This document shows positions 8,873-16,258 of a DNA stretch of 64,000 bases, one piece after another. This DNA is from Desulfocurvibacter africanus subsp. africanus DSM 2603. GTDB taxonomy: Bacteria; Desulfobacterota; Desulfovibrionia; Desulfovibrionales; Desulfovibrionaceae. The position numbers and the translations under genes were made by a program. The notes beneath the pieces are model-generated. The model saw only the letters and a program-made list of their open reading frames with translations. It was not told where the DNA came from and made no database searches. The stretch is from positions 62,001-126,000 of the forward strand of contig NZ_AULZ01000008.1 in NCBI RefSeq assembly GCF_000422545.1. The letters run 5' to 3'. How positions within the stretch are numbered: the stretch's first letter is position 1; each line of letters opens with the position of its first letter.

Positions 8873-10897
8873 ATGGACCAGCAGCCCCAGGACCGCGTGG
8901 TGGTCATCGACGAGGATAACGCCTCCTGTTCGCTGGTCAGCAGGCTGTTGGCGACTCTGAATTATGCGACGCCGGATTGCCTCTCGCCCGATTCCGCCGA
9001 CGAGGCAATGAAACGCGCGAACTATGACCTGGCCTTCATCGATATCACCGCCTCGCGCCGGGGCGGCATAGAGTTGGCTCGGCGGCTGCGAAACAAGCTG
9101 CCCCACTGCGTCACCATCCTCATGTCGTGTCAGGCGAGCTTTGATGATGCCGTGGAGGCCATGCGTAGCGGCGCCCACGACATTCTGCGCAAACCCGTGG
9201 ACGGGCACGAGCTGGCCTTGGCCCTGAACCGCTATCAGGAGCAAAAGCGCCTGCGGGCCCGCGTTCTGCAAGCCGAGAAGCAGTACGTGCGCCTGGTGCA
9301 GAACATTCCCGTGCTGGTATTCTCCCTGCGGCCGGACATGTCCCTGGCCTTCGTCAACCAGGCCAGCCAGGAGCTACTCGGCTATCAGCCCTTCGAGGCG
9401 GTCATCGAGCCGCGCTGGCTACCCAGCCGCCTGCACCCGGACGACAGCGAGCGCATGCTGGTCCAACTCGCGGCCGCCATGGATTGCCGTTCGCCCTTCA
9501 CGTCCCAATGCAGGCTCATCCACCGCTCGGGCCAGACCATCCACACGCTCATCAAAAGCATCTCCTGCTCCGCGACCGAGGACGAGGGGCCTCTCCTGCA
9601 AGGCGTCATCCTTGACATCACCGACCGCGTGCTCCTTGAGCAGGCCCTTATCCAGGAAGAGAAGCTCAAGACGCTGCAAGTCATCTCCGAGGAGGTGGCC
9701 CACGAAGTGCGCAATCCGCTTACCTCCATCGCCGGGTTCGCCACGCGCCTGGGCCGCAAGCACCCCGAATCGGGCGAGACGACCGAGATCATCCTCATGG
9801 AGGCCAGACGGCTGGAGAAGCTCTTGAACCGCATCCGCAACTACCTCAGCCCGGTGCGGGTGACGCAGCAGGCCTGCGCCATGAACACCCTGCTGACCGA
9901 GTGCGTGCATCTGCTTTTCATGGATCTCCAGAAGCAAGGCGTGTGGTGTGTGCTTGACCTGGCGCAGGATCTGCCCCAGGTCTTCGCCGATCCCGATCTG
10001 CTCAGCCAGGTCTGCGTCAACCTCATGCTCACCAGTCTGCGCGAGATGCCGAGCGGCCAAGTGTTGACTATCCGCAGCTTCTCCTCGGGCGGCGCCGTGC
10101 AGGTCCAGTTCCGCTACCAGGCCGCCGCCGGCGCGGGCTCCCAGGATCCGGAAAAGCTTTTCATGCCTTTCGACCAAGGCGGCCAGAGCCTTGGACTGGC
10201 TTTGGCCTATCGCCTGGTGCAGAACATGGGCGGGCTTTTGACCTTCTCCATGGAATCCGGGCAGTCCGTGTTCACTGCCTCCCTGCCGCGTCTCTCGCGC
10301 GAGGGCGGCATGCTCTTCTCCGAACGCAGGCTGGCCCCGTCCACCACCACCTCCGTGCGCACCTCGCCGCGCGCCTCCGTGGGCGAATGCTCCTTCGAGG
10401 AGCTGCTGGATCGGGAGTGGGTGCTCGCGCTGCGCAAACGCGATCCGATTGCGCTCATCCTGGCCGACGTGGACCATTTCGAATCCTACATCGGCATGTA
10501 CGGCCGCAAGCATGCCGAGGAGGCCTTGCAGCGCATTTTCGAGGCCCTCAAGAGTTCTCTGCGCCGCCCGGCGGATTTCGCGACCAGGCTTTCGGAGCAG
10601 CAATTCGCAGCAGTGCTCCCGGATACCAACGAATTCGGCGCACTCATCGTAGCCGAGACCCTGCGCCAAGGGGTGGCCGATCAGGCCATCCTGCACGAGG
10701 GCGCACGGCTCGCCGGCAAGCTGACCATCAGCGTCGGCGTGGCCTCCTTCATCCCAAGCAATGAAACGACTTCACTCGACCTGCTGGCCGAGGCCTCGCG
10801 CTCGCTCTATCAAGCCAAACTCAAGGGCAGGAACAGGGTCTATGCTCCGGGCATGAAGGCCGAGGAGTCCTCAACCGGCGAAGCCAAAGCCGGCTAA
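8873..10897 (+). CDS. Hybrid signalling protein: receiver, PAS, histidine kinase, degenerate GGDEF
   Basis: A 674-residue cytoplasmic protein with no membrane segments. Domains: receiver (about 5-125, Asp57 in AFIDITASR, Lys in LRKPVD), PAS (about 135-255), HisKA (about 262-330, His277 in EEVAHEVRNPL), HATPase (about 345-475) and a GGDEF-like domain (about 510-665). The ATPase N-box reads NLMLTSLREM and lacks the usual Asn, and the GGDEF signature is SEQQF, so cyclase activity is not expected and kinase activity may be weak. The degenerate GGDEF may bind GTP or serve for contacts. The ATG at 8873 follows GGGAGAAAAG. A 128-bp MITE-like element begins right after the stop. Confidence 0.87.
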   Translation: MDQQPQDRVVVIDEDNASCSLVSRLLATLNYATPDCLSPDSADEAMKRANYDLAFIDITASRRGGIELARRLRNKLPHCVTILMSCQASFDDAVEAMRSGAHDILRKPVDGHELALALNRYQEQKRLRARVLQAEKQYVRLVQNIPVLVFSLRPDMSLAFVNQASQELLGYQPFEAVIEPRWLPSRLHPDDSERMLVQLAAAMDCRSPFTSQCRLIHRSGQTIHTLIKSISCSATEDEGPLLQGVILDITDRVLLEQALIQEEKLKTLQVISEEVAHEVRNPLTSIAGFATRLGRKHPESGETTEIILMEARRLEKLLNRIRNYLSPVRVTQQACAMNTLLTECVHLLFMDLQKQGVWCVLDLAQDLPQVFADPDLLSQVCVNLMLTSLREMPSGQVLTIRSFSSGGAVQVQFRYQAAAGAGSQDPEKLFMPFDQGGQSLGLALAYRLVQNMGGLLTFSMESGQSVFTASLPRLSREGGMLFSERRLAPSTTTSVRTSPRASVGECSFEELLDREWVLALRKRDPIALILADVDHFESYIGMYGRKHAEEALQRIFEALKSSLRRPADFATRLSEQQFAAVLPDTNEFGALIVAETLRQGVADQAILHEGARLAGKLTISVGVASFIPSNETTSLDLLAEASRSLYQAKLKGRNRVYAPGMKAEESSTGEAKAG

Positions 10898-10905
10898 CGC
10901 CCAAT

Positions 10906-11033
10906 TAGAGCATTTTGCTTTTGAAAATGCTCTGCAAGCCATGCGTCGGCATGGCTTGCCGCCGCGTAGGCGTAGGCGCAATTCACTTGCGCCGTCAACG
11001 CCGGAGCGGGCGTCTAAAAAGCAATCTGCTCTA
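10906..11033 (-). mobile_element. 128-bp MITE-like element, copy 1 (inverted relative to the others)
   Basis: One of four near-identical 128-bp copies (others at 48896, 51766 and 59101). Ends are inverted repeats, AGAGCAnnTTGCTTTT-like, bounded by TA on both sides, which suggests TA target duplication as in IS630/mariner-type elements (inference). Inside are an 11-bp stem GCAAGCCATGC with a 4-base loop, a 7-bp stem GGCGCAA/TTGCGCC, and an end hairpin GAGCATTTT/AAAATGCTC. It encodes no protein. It starts 8 bases after the hybrid kinase stop and runs into a PAS-like gene remnant. Confidence 0.85.
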
Positions 11034-11236
11034 GGATCTGGAGAGGGATTTGTCCGCACGGGACGCGGGGGCATCAGCTCGGCCGGTCAAGTCCATGGCC
11101 GAGCAGACCAGGGCCGAACGGCCCTCGAAGAGCATGGGGGCTGCGCTCACGTCGCACCATTTTTCTTGGCCTTGCCCATCCACCAGCAACCTCCCCGTGA
11201 CGGTCTGCCGGCTCGGGCCGGACCTTCCGGCTACAA
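11031..11236 (-). pseudogene. PAS-domain gene remnant next to the MITE-like element
   Basis: Read on the minus strand, this stretch encodes sequence like the second half of a PAS domain (VTGRLLVDGQGQEKWCDVSA, then MLFEGRSALVCSAMDLTGR). It has no N-terminal half, no family-like start and no ribosome site, and its stop codon lies inside the end of the MITE-like element. It looks like a fragment left after insertion or deletion. The neighbouring gene downstream of it on the same strand side (11340-12623) is a PAS-containing protein, so origin from a related signalling gene is possible. Confidence 0.5.
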
Positions 11237-11261
11237 CATATTGCGGATGACATGGAAACAA

Positions 11262-11336
11262 TGGGGGGTGCAGGGAATGCCGCTCCCGGGAGAGTCCGAG
11301 AGAGGGCAACGTCCTTTCTCGGTTCAAACGCAAACA
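11262..11336 (+). repeat. Type B paired-hairpin repeat, degenerate copy
   Basis: GGTGCAGGGAATGCC...CTCCCGGGAGAG followed by GAGAGAGGGCAACGTCCTTTCTC, related to the copies at 16170, 22008 and 45591 but decayed. It lies just past the stop of the minus-strand diguanylate cyclase gene. Confidence 0.55.
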
Positions 11337-11339
11337 GCT

Positions 11340-12623
11340 TTAAAGCGTGGTCACGGTGTTCTTGCCCCTGCGCTTGGCCAAGTACAGGGCTTCATCGGCG
11401 CGCCGCAGAAGATCGGCTCCGGTGTCGCCCGGGGCGAAGTCCGACACTCCAAAGCTGCAGGTAACCCGTCCGACTCCGCCCGGCTGCCCTGACTCTATGA
11501 GCGCCCTCAGCTTCTCGCCCAGCTTGGCCATTTCTTCGGGACCGCACCCGGGCGCCAGCAGCATGAACTCCTCTCCGCCCCACCTGGCCAGCCGGTCAAG
11601 CTCGCGGATATTGGCCTCCACGAGTTTCACCAATCCCACCAGCACCCTGTCGCCAGCGTCGTGCCCAAGCTCGTCGTTGATGCGCTTGAAATCATCGATG
11701 TCGAACATGGCCACGGACAGGGGCGTACCGTAGCGAGTCGCGCGCTTCATTTCTTCCGACAGGAATTCCTGAAAACTCATGCGGTTCATGGCCCCGGTCA
11801 GGTGATCGGTGCTGGCTTTGTAGATGAGTCCGCGTTTCTCGCTCTCCAGGCGGGTCACGTCCGTGAAGCAGAGCACGTACTTAGGTGAATCCGGGAGACG
11901 GTTGGACGTAGCCAGGAACGCCCGGCTCTCCACGTCCGAATCGCCGCTGCGGAAGGTGACCAGGACATCCCGGTCATGGCCGCGGATGACGAGATCCTGC
12001 CAACCCTCGAGCGCCTCGGGATCCTGGACGTCATCCACGCTGAGCATCCATTCGTGCAATTGCCGTCCCGAGCGCAGAAGCTCCTCCATGGAGCCAAAGC
12101 CTATGAACTCCAGGAAGGTCTTGTTGACGTACTCGATGCGCCCGGACTCGAAAGTGACCATGAAATTTGGATTGATATCGAGCAGAAATCGGTTGTAGCG
12201 ATTAGCCTCCTCCACCTGTCGCCGCTGGCGCAATCCTTCGGCGCAACGTTCGACGCACTGAAGAAGTTGGCCTCGCTCGATGGGCTTGACCACATATTTG
12301 TCAATACCGAGCTCGATGGCCCGAAGAAGATTATCCGTTTCGTTATAGGCCGTGGTGACGATGATCGGCACGTCCTTGTCGCGCTCGCGGATGGCTTCGA
12401 CCATCTCAAGGCCGGTCATGCCCGGCACGCGTATGTCGGTGATCACGATATCCGGCCGTTTCTCAAGGAAAATGTCCAACCCCTCCTGGCCGTCGGAGGC
12501 CGTATATAGCCTGCCGATCACCTTATCCAGCAGGGTGGATACGGAAAATTGGATGATGGCGTCGTCCTCGACATAGAGAACCGCCTGTCTTGCAAGAAAT
12601 TCCTTGAGTTCAAGGGATTGCAT
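11340..12623 (-). CDS. REC-PAS-GGDEF diguanylate cyclase
   Basis: A 427-residue response regulator that should make cyclic di-GMP from two GTP. A receiver domain (about 10-125; acceptor Asp63 in VITDIRVPG, Lys in VVKPIE) is followed by a PAS domain (about 140-258) and a GGDEF domain (about 270-427). The active site is intact (GGEEF at about 349-353), and RELD lies five residues before it, the RxxD inhibitory site for product binding. ATG at 12623 is preferred over a TTG two codons earlier; neither has a strong ribosome site. Activity is probably set by phosphorylation of the receiver by an unlinked kinase. Confidence 0.93.
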   Translation of the reverse strand: MQSLELKEFLARQAVLYVEDDAIIQFSVSTLLDKVIGRLYTASDGQEGLDIFLEKRPDIVITDIRVPGMTGLEMVEAIRERDKDVPIIVTTAYNETDNLLRAIELGIDKYVVKPIERGQLLQCVERCAEGLRQRRQVEEANRYNRFLLDINPNFMVTFESGRIEYVNKTFLEFIGFGSMEELLRSGRQLHEWMLSVDDVQDPEALEGWQDLVIRGHDRDVLVTFRSGDSDVESRAFLATSNRLPDSPKYVLCFTDVTRLESEKRGLIYKASTDHLTGAMNRMSFQEFLSEEMKRATRYGTPLSVAMFDIDDFKRINDELGHDAGDRVLVGLVKLVEANIRELDRLARWGGEEFMLLAPGCGPEEMAKLGEKLRALIESGQPGGVGRVTCSFGVSDFAPGDTGADLLRRADEALYLAKRRGKNTVTTL

Positions 12624-12875
12624 AATCAATTTTTCTAGGAAGATACAGGTGATCGACTTTTAGACTTTAGGATTATCTATCATGACGCCTCCGGCAAAGT
12701 AAAGATCCGGACTGCCGCCTGTCCCGCTTTGCCAGCGGTTGGCTTGCGGCGCGGTTCATGATACTTGGAACGCTAATCGCAACGCCAATTCAAGTACTAG
12801 ACCAATATCGAGGACAACGAACAGCCACGGTGCGGTTGAGCAAATCGCCGCACTGGCAGGCAAGGAGCGCACCAG

Positions 12876-13340
12876 GTGGACATTAATCTGGCGAAGCCTT
12901 TCATCAAGGCGACAGTGGACGTTCTTTCTACCATGGCCATGATCACTCCCACGGCAGGCAAGCCCTACGTTAAGAAGGATGCCGTGGCTCACGGTGACGT
13001 ATCGGGCATTATCGGCATAACCGGCGAGCACAACGGCACCATTTCCGTGACCTTTTCCAAGAAGTGCGCCCTGGCCATAGTGAAAAACATGCTCGGCGAC
13101 GACATCCAGGACGTGCTGAACGACGTCAAGGATGCCGTGGGCGAGATAACCAACATGATCTCAGGCCAAGCCCGGCGCGGACTGTCGGAGATGGGCTACG
13201 TATTCCAGGCCGCTACGCCCTCGGTGATCATGGGCAACAACCACACCATCTCCCATATCAGCGGCGGTCCCATTATGGCTGTTCCATTCACGACCGAGCA
13301 CGGCGACTTTACCGTGGAAGTCAGCTTCGACGCCGACTGA
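12876..13340 (+). CDS. cheX: Chemotaxis phosphatase CheX
   Basis: A 154-residue CheX, which dephosphorylates CheY-P type receivers. The catalytic helix with Glu and Asn is visible in DAVGEITNMISGQAR, and the rest follows the CheX/CheC fold. Length fits the family. The start is a GTG with AAGGAG about 9 bases upstream. No cheA, cheW or cheB is present in the window; the nearest candidate substrate is the lone receiver encoded at 6267-6698. About 250 bases separate it from the divergent diguanylate cyclase gene and should hold both promoters. Confidence 0.92.
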   Translation: MDINLAKPFIKATVDVLSTMAMITPTAGKPYVKKDAVAHGDVSGIIGITGEHNGTISVTFSKKCALAIVKNMLGDDIQDVLNDVKDAVGEITNMISGQARRGLSEMGYVFQAATPSVIMGNNHTISHISGGPIMAVPFTTEHGDFTVEVSFDAD

Positions 13341-13359
13341 TCAGCGAGTCGGCACGGCC

Positions 13360-13566
13360 ATGCGCTTCAGGGAGCAACTCAAGGACGCGGGTTACAGGCT
13401 TTTTCTCGGCACGGTTGATGCAGCCGTATACGAGGATTTCCATTGCAAGACTCCGCGCAAGGCTGTCTGGTTGCATAAGGAAGGCAGCTTCCAGTGCGCC
13501 GGCTGCAAGGAACAATGTGAGACAGACTCCCCCAGGGGTTTCCAAATCTTCCTTGACCTAAAATGA
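13360..13566 (+). CDS. Small hypothetical protein with a cysteine cluster
   Basis: A 68-residue protein starting 20 bases after cheX and ending 8 bases before the next gene, which supports a real operon member. The C-terminal half has C-(x2)-C-(x3)-C in FQCAGCKEQC plus one earlier Cys (DFHCKT), suggesting metal binding. No family was recognised, and the ribosome site is weak. Confidence 0.5.
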   Translation: MRFREQLKDAGYRLFLGTVDAAVYEDFHCKTPRKAVWLHKEGSFQCAGCKEQCETDSPRGFQIFLDLK

Positions 13567-13573
13567 GCCGACA

Positions 13574-14116
13574 ATGCAGCACTCCGTAAACCTCGTGGCC
13601 CGCCTCGCGTGCCTTTTCACAGTGGCGGCCTTGTGTTTTGCACCTTGTCAGGGGCAGGCTCAGGAACCCTTGCCGCGCCTGGAGGGCGATCCCTTCGCCC
13701 CAAGCCAGACACTGCAGGGGACCGATCCATTTCTGTTCGACATCAATCTCTTCGATTCGGCTCAGCACATGGAAGAGCTGTGCCGCCAAGCGCTGGCCGC
13801 CGCGACTTGCAAGCCCGAAGGCAACTACAACTTCGTGCGCGAGCAGGAGCCCACCCCCCTCAAATCAAGGCAGGGCGTAAAGGCGCGCACCAAGGAACGC
13901 GTCCTGGTCTTCAGTGGATTTTATGGGGCGTCGAATGCGCAGTTCTACTGCCAAACCGATGACAGACGCATCAGCATCTCCAGCGAAGCCTGGGGAAGCA
14001 AGCGGATCACCGTGCCCTACGAGCAGGATCAGGAAAAACGCTGCCTGAAGGCCACGGTGTCCACCGAAGCCTGCGGGGGAAGCAAGGCTTTGCGAGTCTG
14101 CGACGAACAGCGCTAG
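13574..14116 (+). CDS. Hypothetical exported protein
   Basis: A 180-residue protein with a typical signal peptide (positive start, hydrophobic core to about residue 22, cleavage likely near GQAQ-EP). The mature part has several Cys (EELCRQ, AATCKPEG, FYCQTDD, KRCLKA, EACGG, RVCDEQ), an even number suitable for disulfides in the periplasm. It follows the small Cys-rich gene by 8 bases. No domain was recognised. Confidence 0.65.
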   Translation: MQHSVNLVARLACLFTVAALCFAPCQGQAQEPLPRLEGDPFAPSQTLQGTDPFLFDINLFDSAQHMEELCRQALAAATCKPEGNYNFVREQEPTPLKSRQGVKARTKERVLVFSGFYGASNAQFYCQTDDRRISISSEAWGSKRITVPYEQDQEKRCLKATVSTEACGGSKALRVCDEQR

Positions 14117-14150
14117 GTCCGTCCGCCACCGATCGCCGTCAAAAATACCT

Positions 14151-14459
14151 TCAGAATCTGCGCCGCCAGAGCATGAGGCCCAGTACCGGAACGATGACGT
14201 ACAAGGGCCAGTACAATTCATTGCGGCCGCACCACAGGGTTACGGCCAGCAAAGCCAAGGCGTAGGCCCAGGCCTCCAGGAACTTCCCGATCGCCAGCCT
14301 GCTCAGCCCCAACATTTCCAGCCGAAGCCGCGTGACCGCCGGCCCTTCCTCCTCGCCGTCCATGTCAGGAATGGTGAAGGAGGATTGAAGCTTCCTGCCG
14401 CACCGGTTGCAGAAGCGCTGGTCATCGCTGTTTTCCAGCCCACAGCTCGTGCATATCAT
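14151..14459 (-). CDS. Small zinc-ribbon membrane protein
   Basis: A 102-residue protein. The N-terminus is a zinc ribbon (MICTSCGLENSDDQRFCNRC, two CxxC pairs), followed by an acidic linker and two hydrophobic segments (about 58-75 and 80-97), so the ribbon probably faces the cytoplasm. AGGAGA lies upstream of the ATG at 14459, which I prefer over an earlier in-frame codon. The gene is convergent with the exported protein before it and divergent from the histidine kinase. Function unknown; many zinc-ribbon membrane proteins of this size are uncharacterised. Confidence 0.7.
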   Translation of the reverse strand: MICTSCGLENSDDQRFCNRCGRKLQSSFTIPDMDGEEEGPAVTRLRLEMLGLSRLAIGKFLEAWAYALALLAVTLWCGRNELYWPLYVIVPVLGLMLWRRRF

Positions 14460-14542
14460 TCTGTTCTCCTGGCCGACGCCCAGCCCCAGTCTTGACCAGG
14501 ACGGCATCTTGCCCCATTATCCATGATTCCAAAGAGGAATGC

Positions 14543-15712
14543 ATGGATCGCACCAAAAAAAGCTCGGCAGGCGCCATGGCCCGCAAAACACTGCGAAGCG
14601 GCGCGGCAAGTCCGGCCAGCCCCTTTGATGATGTGGCCTCCAGCCTGCTCGACGCCATGCCGTTCATGGTGCTCATCCTGGATTCCGAGCGCCGCATCGT
14701 TCACACCAACGCGAGCGCGCTCCGTTTCCTCGATATCATGAATCCCGAAGACGTGCGCGGCATGCTCGCGGGCGAGGCTTTCGACTGCGCACGTCTCGGC
14801 GAAAGCGACATTCCCTGCGGCTCAAGCGACGCCTGCCAGCTATGCGGAGCCCACCAGGCACTTACAGCTTGCCAAAAAGGGCTGGGCGGCGTGCGCGAAT
14901 GCCGCCTCACCACGCGCCAGGGCGGCCTGCACCGCACCCTGGACCTCATGATCTGGACGAGCCCGCTGCGCATCAAAGGCCAACCATATTCCATGCTCTC
15001 CTTCCGGGATGTCAGCCGGGAGAACAGGGCCCGCATGCTCGAACGCATCTTCTTCCACGACGTGGCCAACACCCTCTCGGGCATCCAAAACCTCGTGGGG
15101 CTCATTGTCGATGACGGCGGAACCATCGCCCCCGAGGACCTGACGCTGCTGTGCACCGCCGTTGAGCATCTCTCGGAGGAGATCACCTCCCAGCGCGACC
15201 TGGCTGCGGCCGAACGCGGCGAACTGGTGGTGCGTTCCGCCCGTATATCCTCGCGCGAGATTTTGGCTTGGCTTCGGGAAAGCTACAGCCTGCGCAACGC
15301 GGCCAGGGGCAAGACGCTGGCCGTCGACGATTCCGCCGCCGAGGTGACCTTCGAGAGCGATCCCGTGCTGCTCAAGCGCGTGCTGGGCAACATGATCCTC
15401 AACGCCCTGGAGGCCTCCGAGCCAGGCCAAACCGTGACCCTGGGCTGCCATCTGTGCATGGATGGGCAGTTTGCTGGGCCGATTTTCTGGGTTCATGATC
15501 CCGAGCCCCTGCCCCCGGATATTGCCACGCAGCTGTTCCAGCACTCCTTCAGCACCAAGGGAGAAGGCCGAGGCCTCGGAACCTACAGCCTCAAGCTGCT
15601 GGGTGAAGGCTATCTGGGAGGAACGGTCAGCTTCGACAGCGCTCCGGACAAGGGCACGACATTCCGCATCGCCCTGCCCCTGCGTCCCGAACCCAAGGAG
15701 GCTTCCTTATGA
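14543..15712 (+). CDS. PAS-domain sensor histidine kinase
   Basis: A 389-residue cytoplasmic kinase. A PAS domain occupies about 35-160, with a Cys-rich insert (PCGSSDACQLCGAHQAL) that could bind a metal or sense redox state. The dimerisation/phosphorylation helix carries FFHDVANTLSGI (His near residue 172) instead of the usual HExRNPL, a known variant class. The ATPase domain is complete: N-box NMILNALEASE and G-boxes in FSTKGEGRGLGTYSLKLLGE. ATG at 14543 follows GAGGA. Its stop overlaps the start of the next gene (ATGA), indicating a two-gene operon. No response regulator is attached. Confidence 0.88.
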   Translation: MDRTKKSSAGAMARKTLRSGAASPASPFDDVASSLLDAMPFMVLILDSERRIVHTNASALRFLDIMNPEDVRGMLAGEAFDCARLGESDIPCGSSDACQLCGAHQALTACQKGLGGVRECRLTTRQGGLHRTLDLMIWTSPLRIKGQPYSMLSFRDVSRENRARMLERIFFHDVANTLSGIQNLVGLIVDDGGTIAPEDLTLLCTAVEHLSEEITSQRDLAAAERGELVVRSARISSREILAWLRESYSLRNAARGKTLAVDDSAAEVTFESDPVLLKRVLGNMILNALEASEPGQTVTLGCHLCMDGQFAGPIFWVHDPEPLPPDIATQLFQHSFSTKGEGRGLGTYSLKLLGEGYLGGTVSFDSAPDKGTTFRIALPLRPEPKEASL

Positions 15713-16071
15713 GCCGGCAACTTCTCGACGACCTGCGCCAGGCCGCCGAGCGCATCCGCCAGGTCGAATCCGAGGCCCGCACAGCCATCGACGGCGGCGA
15801 CGAAGCCCGCTACCGCCAGCTCTACGCCGAAAAGGTCGATATTCTTCTGGGTTTGCCCGACCTGGTTGAGCCGCACCTGGCCGATCTGCCCGAACCTCTT
15901 GCAGATCGCCTAGCCCACGAGGTGGAAGGCTTCGCCGCCCGTGCCGGTAGCGCCAAGTCCCTGAACAGCATCTTCTACATGTACGCCCTGCTCTATCCCG
16001 ACGACTACCGCGAGGGCGACCCGAACGACCTGGAGCGCTTCATCGATCGGCTGGAGAGCCGGATCAAGTAG
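15709..16071 (+). CDS. Hypothetical helical protein coupled to the histidine kinase
   Basis: A 120-residue, largely alpha-helical protein starting in the kinase stop codon (ATGA overlap). The N-terminal half (LLDDLRQAAERIRQVESEAR) looks like a coiled coil or four-helix bundle. No catalytic motif or membrane segment is seen. Tight coupling suggests it modulates or is a partner of the kinase; this is inference. Confidence 0.65.
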   Translation: MSRQLLDDLRQAAERIRQVESEARTAIDGGDEARYRQLYAEKVDILLGLPDLVEPHLADLPEPLADRLAHEVEGFAARAGSAKSLNSIFYMYALLYPDDYREGDPNDLERFIDRLESRIK

Positions 16072-16083
16072 CTCGTCTTACAT

Positions 16084-16159
16084 GAGAACTGGGAAGGGCT
16101 TTGCCCTCCCCAGGCCCGACCCACCAGGGGCGGACGCGCCCCTGGACCCGCGAAGTTCA
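16084..16159 (+). repeat. Type A palindromic element, intergenic copy
   Basis: Two hairpins in tandem: GGGAAGGGC-TTT-GCCCTCCC and CAGGGGCG-GA-CGCGCCCCTG, ending GGACCCGCG. Same element as at 7201-7275 and 60141-60213. It lies directly after the kinase operon. Confidence 0.85.
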
Positions 16160-16169
16160 TTTGCGAAAT

Positions 16170-16257
16170 TCCTTGAAAATTAGGGGTCCAGAGGAATTAT
16201 TCCTCTGGCGGGAGAGAGCCCGAGAGAGGGCAGCGCCCTCTCTCGGTTGCCTAGCAG
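16170..16257 (+). repeat. Type B paired-hairpin repeat
   Basis: GGGGTCCAGAGGAATTATTCCTCTGG, then CGGGAGAGAGC, then GAGAGAGGGC-AGC-GCCCTCTCTC. It sits about 10 bases after a type A element and just past the stop of the U32 gene on the other strand, so the two convergent genes are separated by tandem palindromes that may stop transcription from both sides. Confidence 0.8.
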
Positions 16258-16258
16258 T

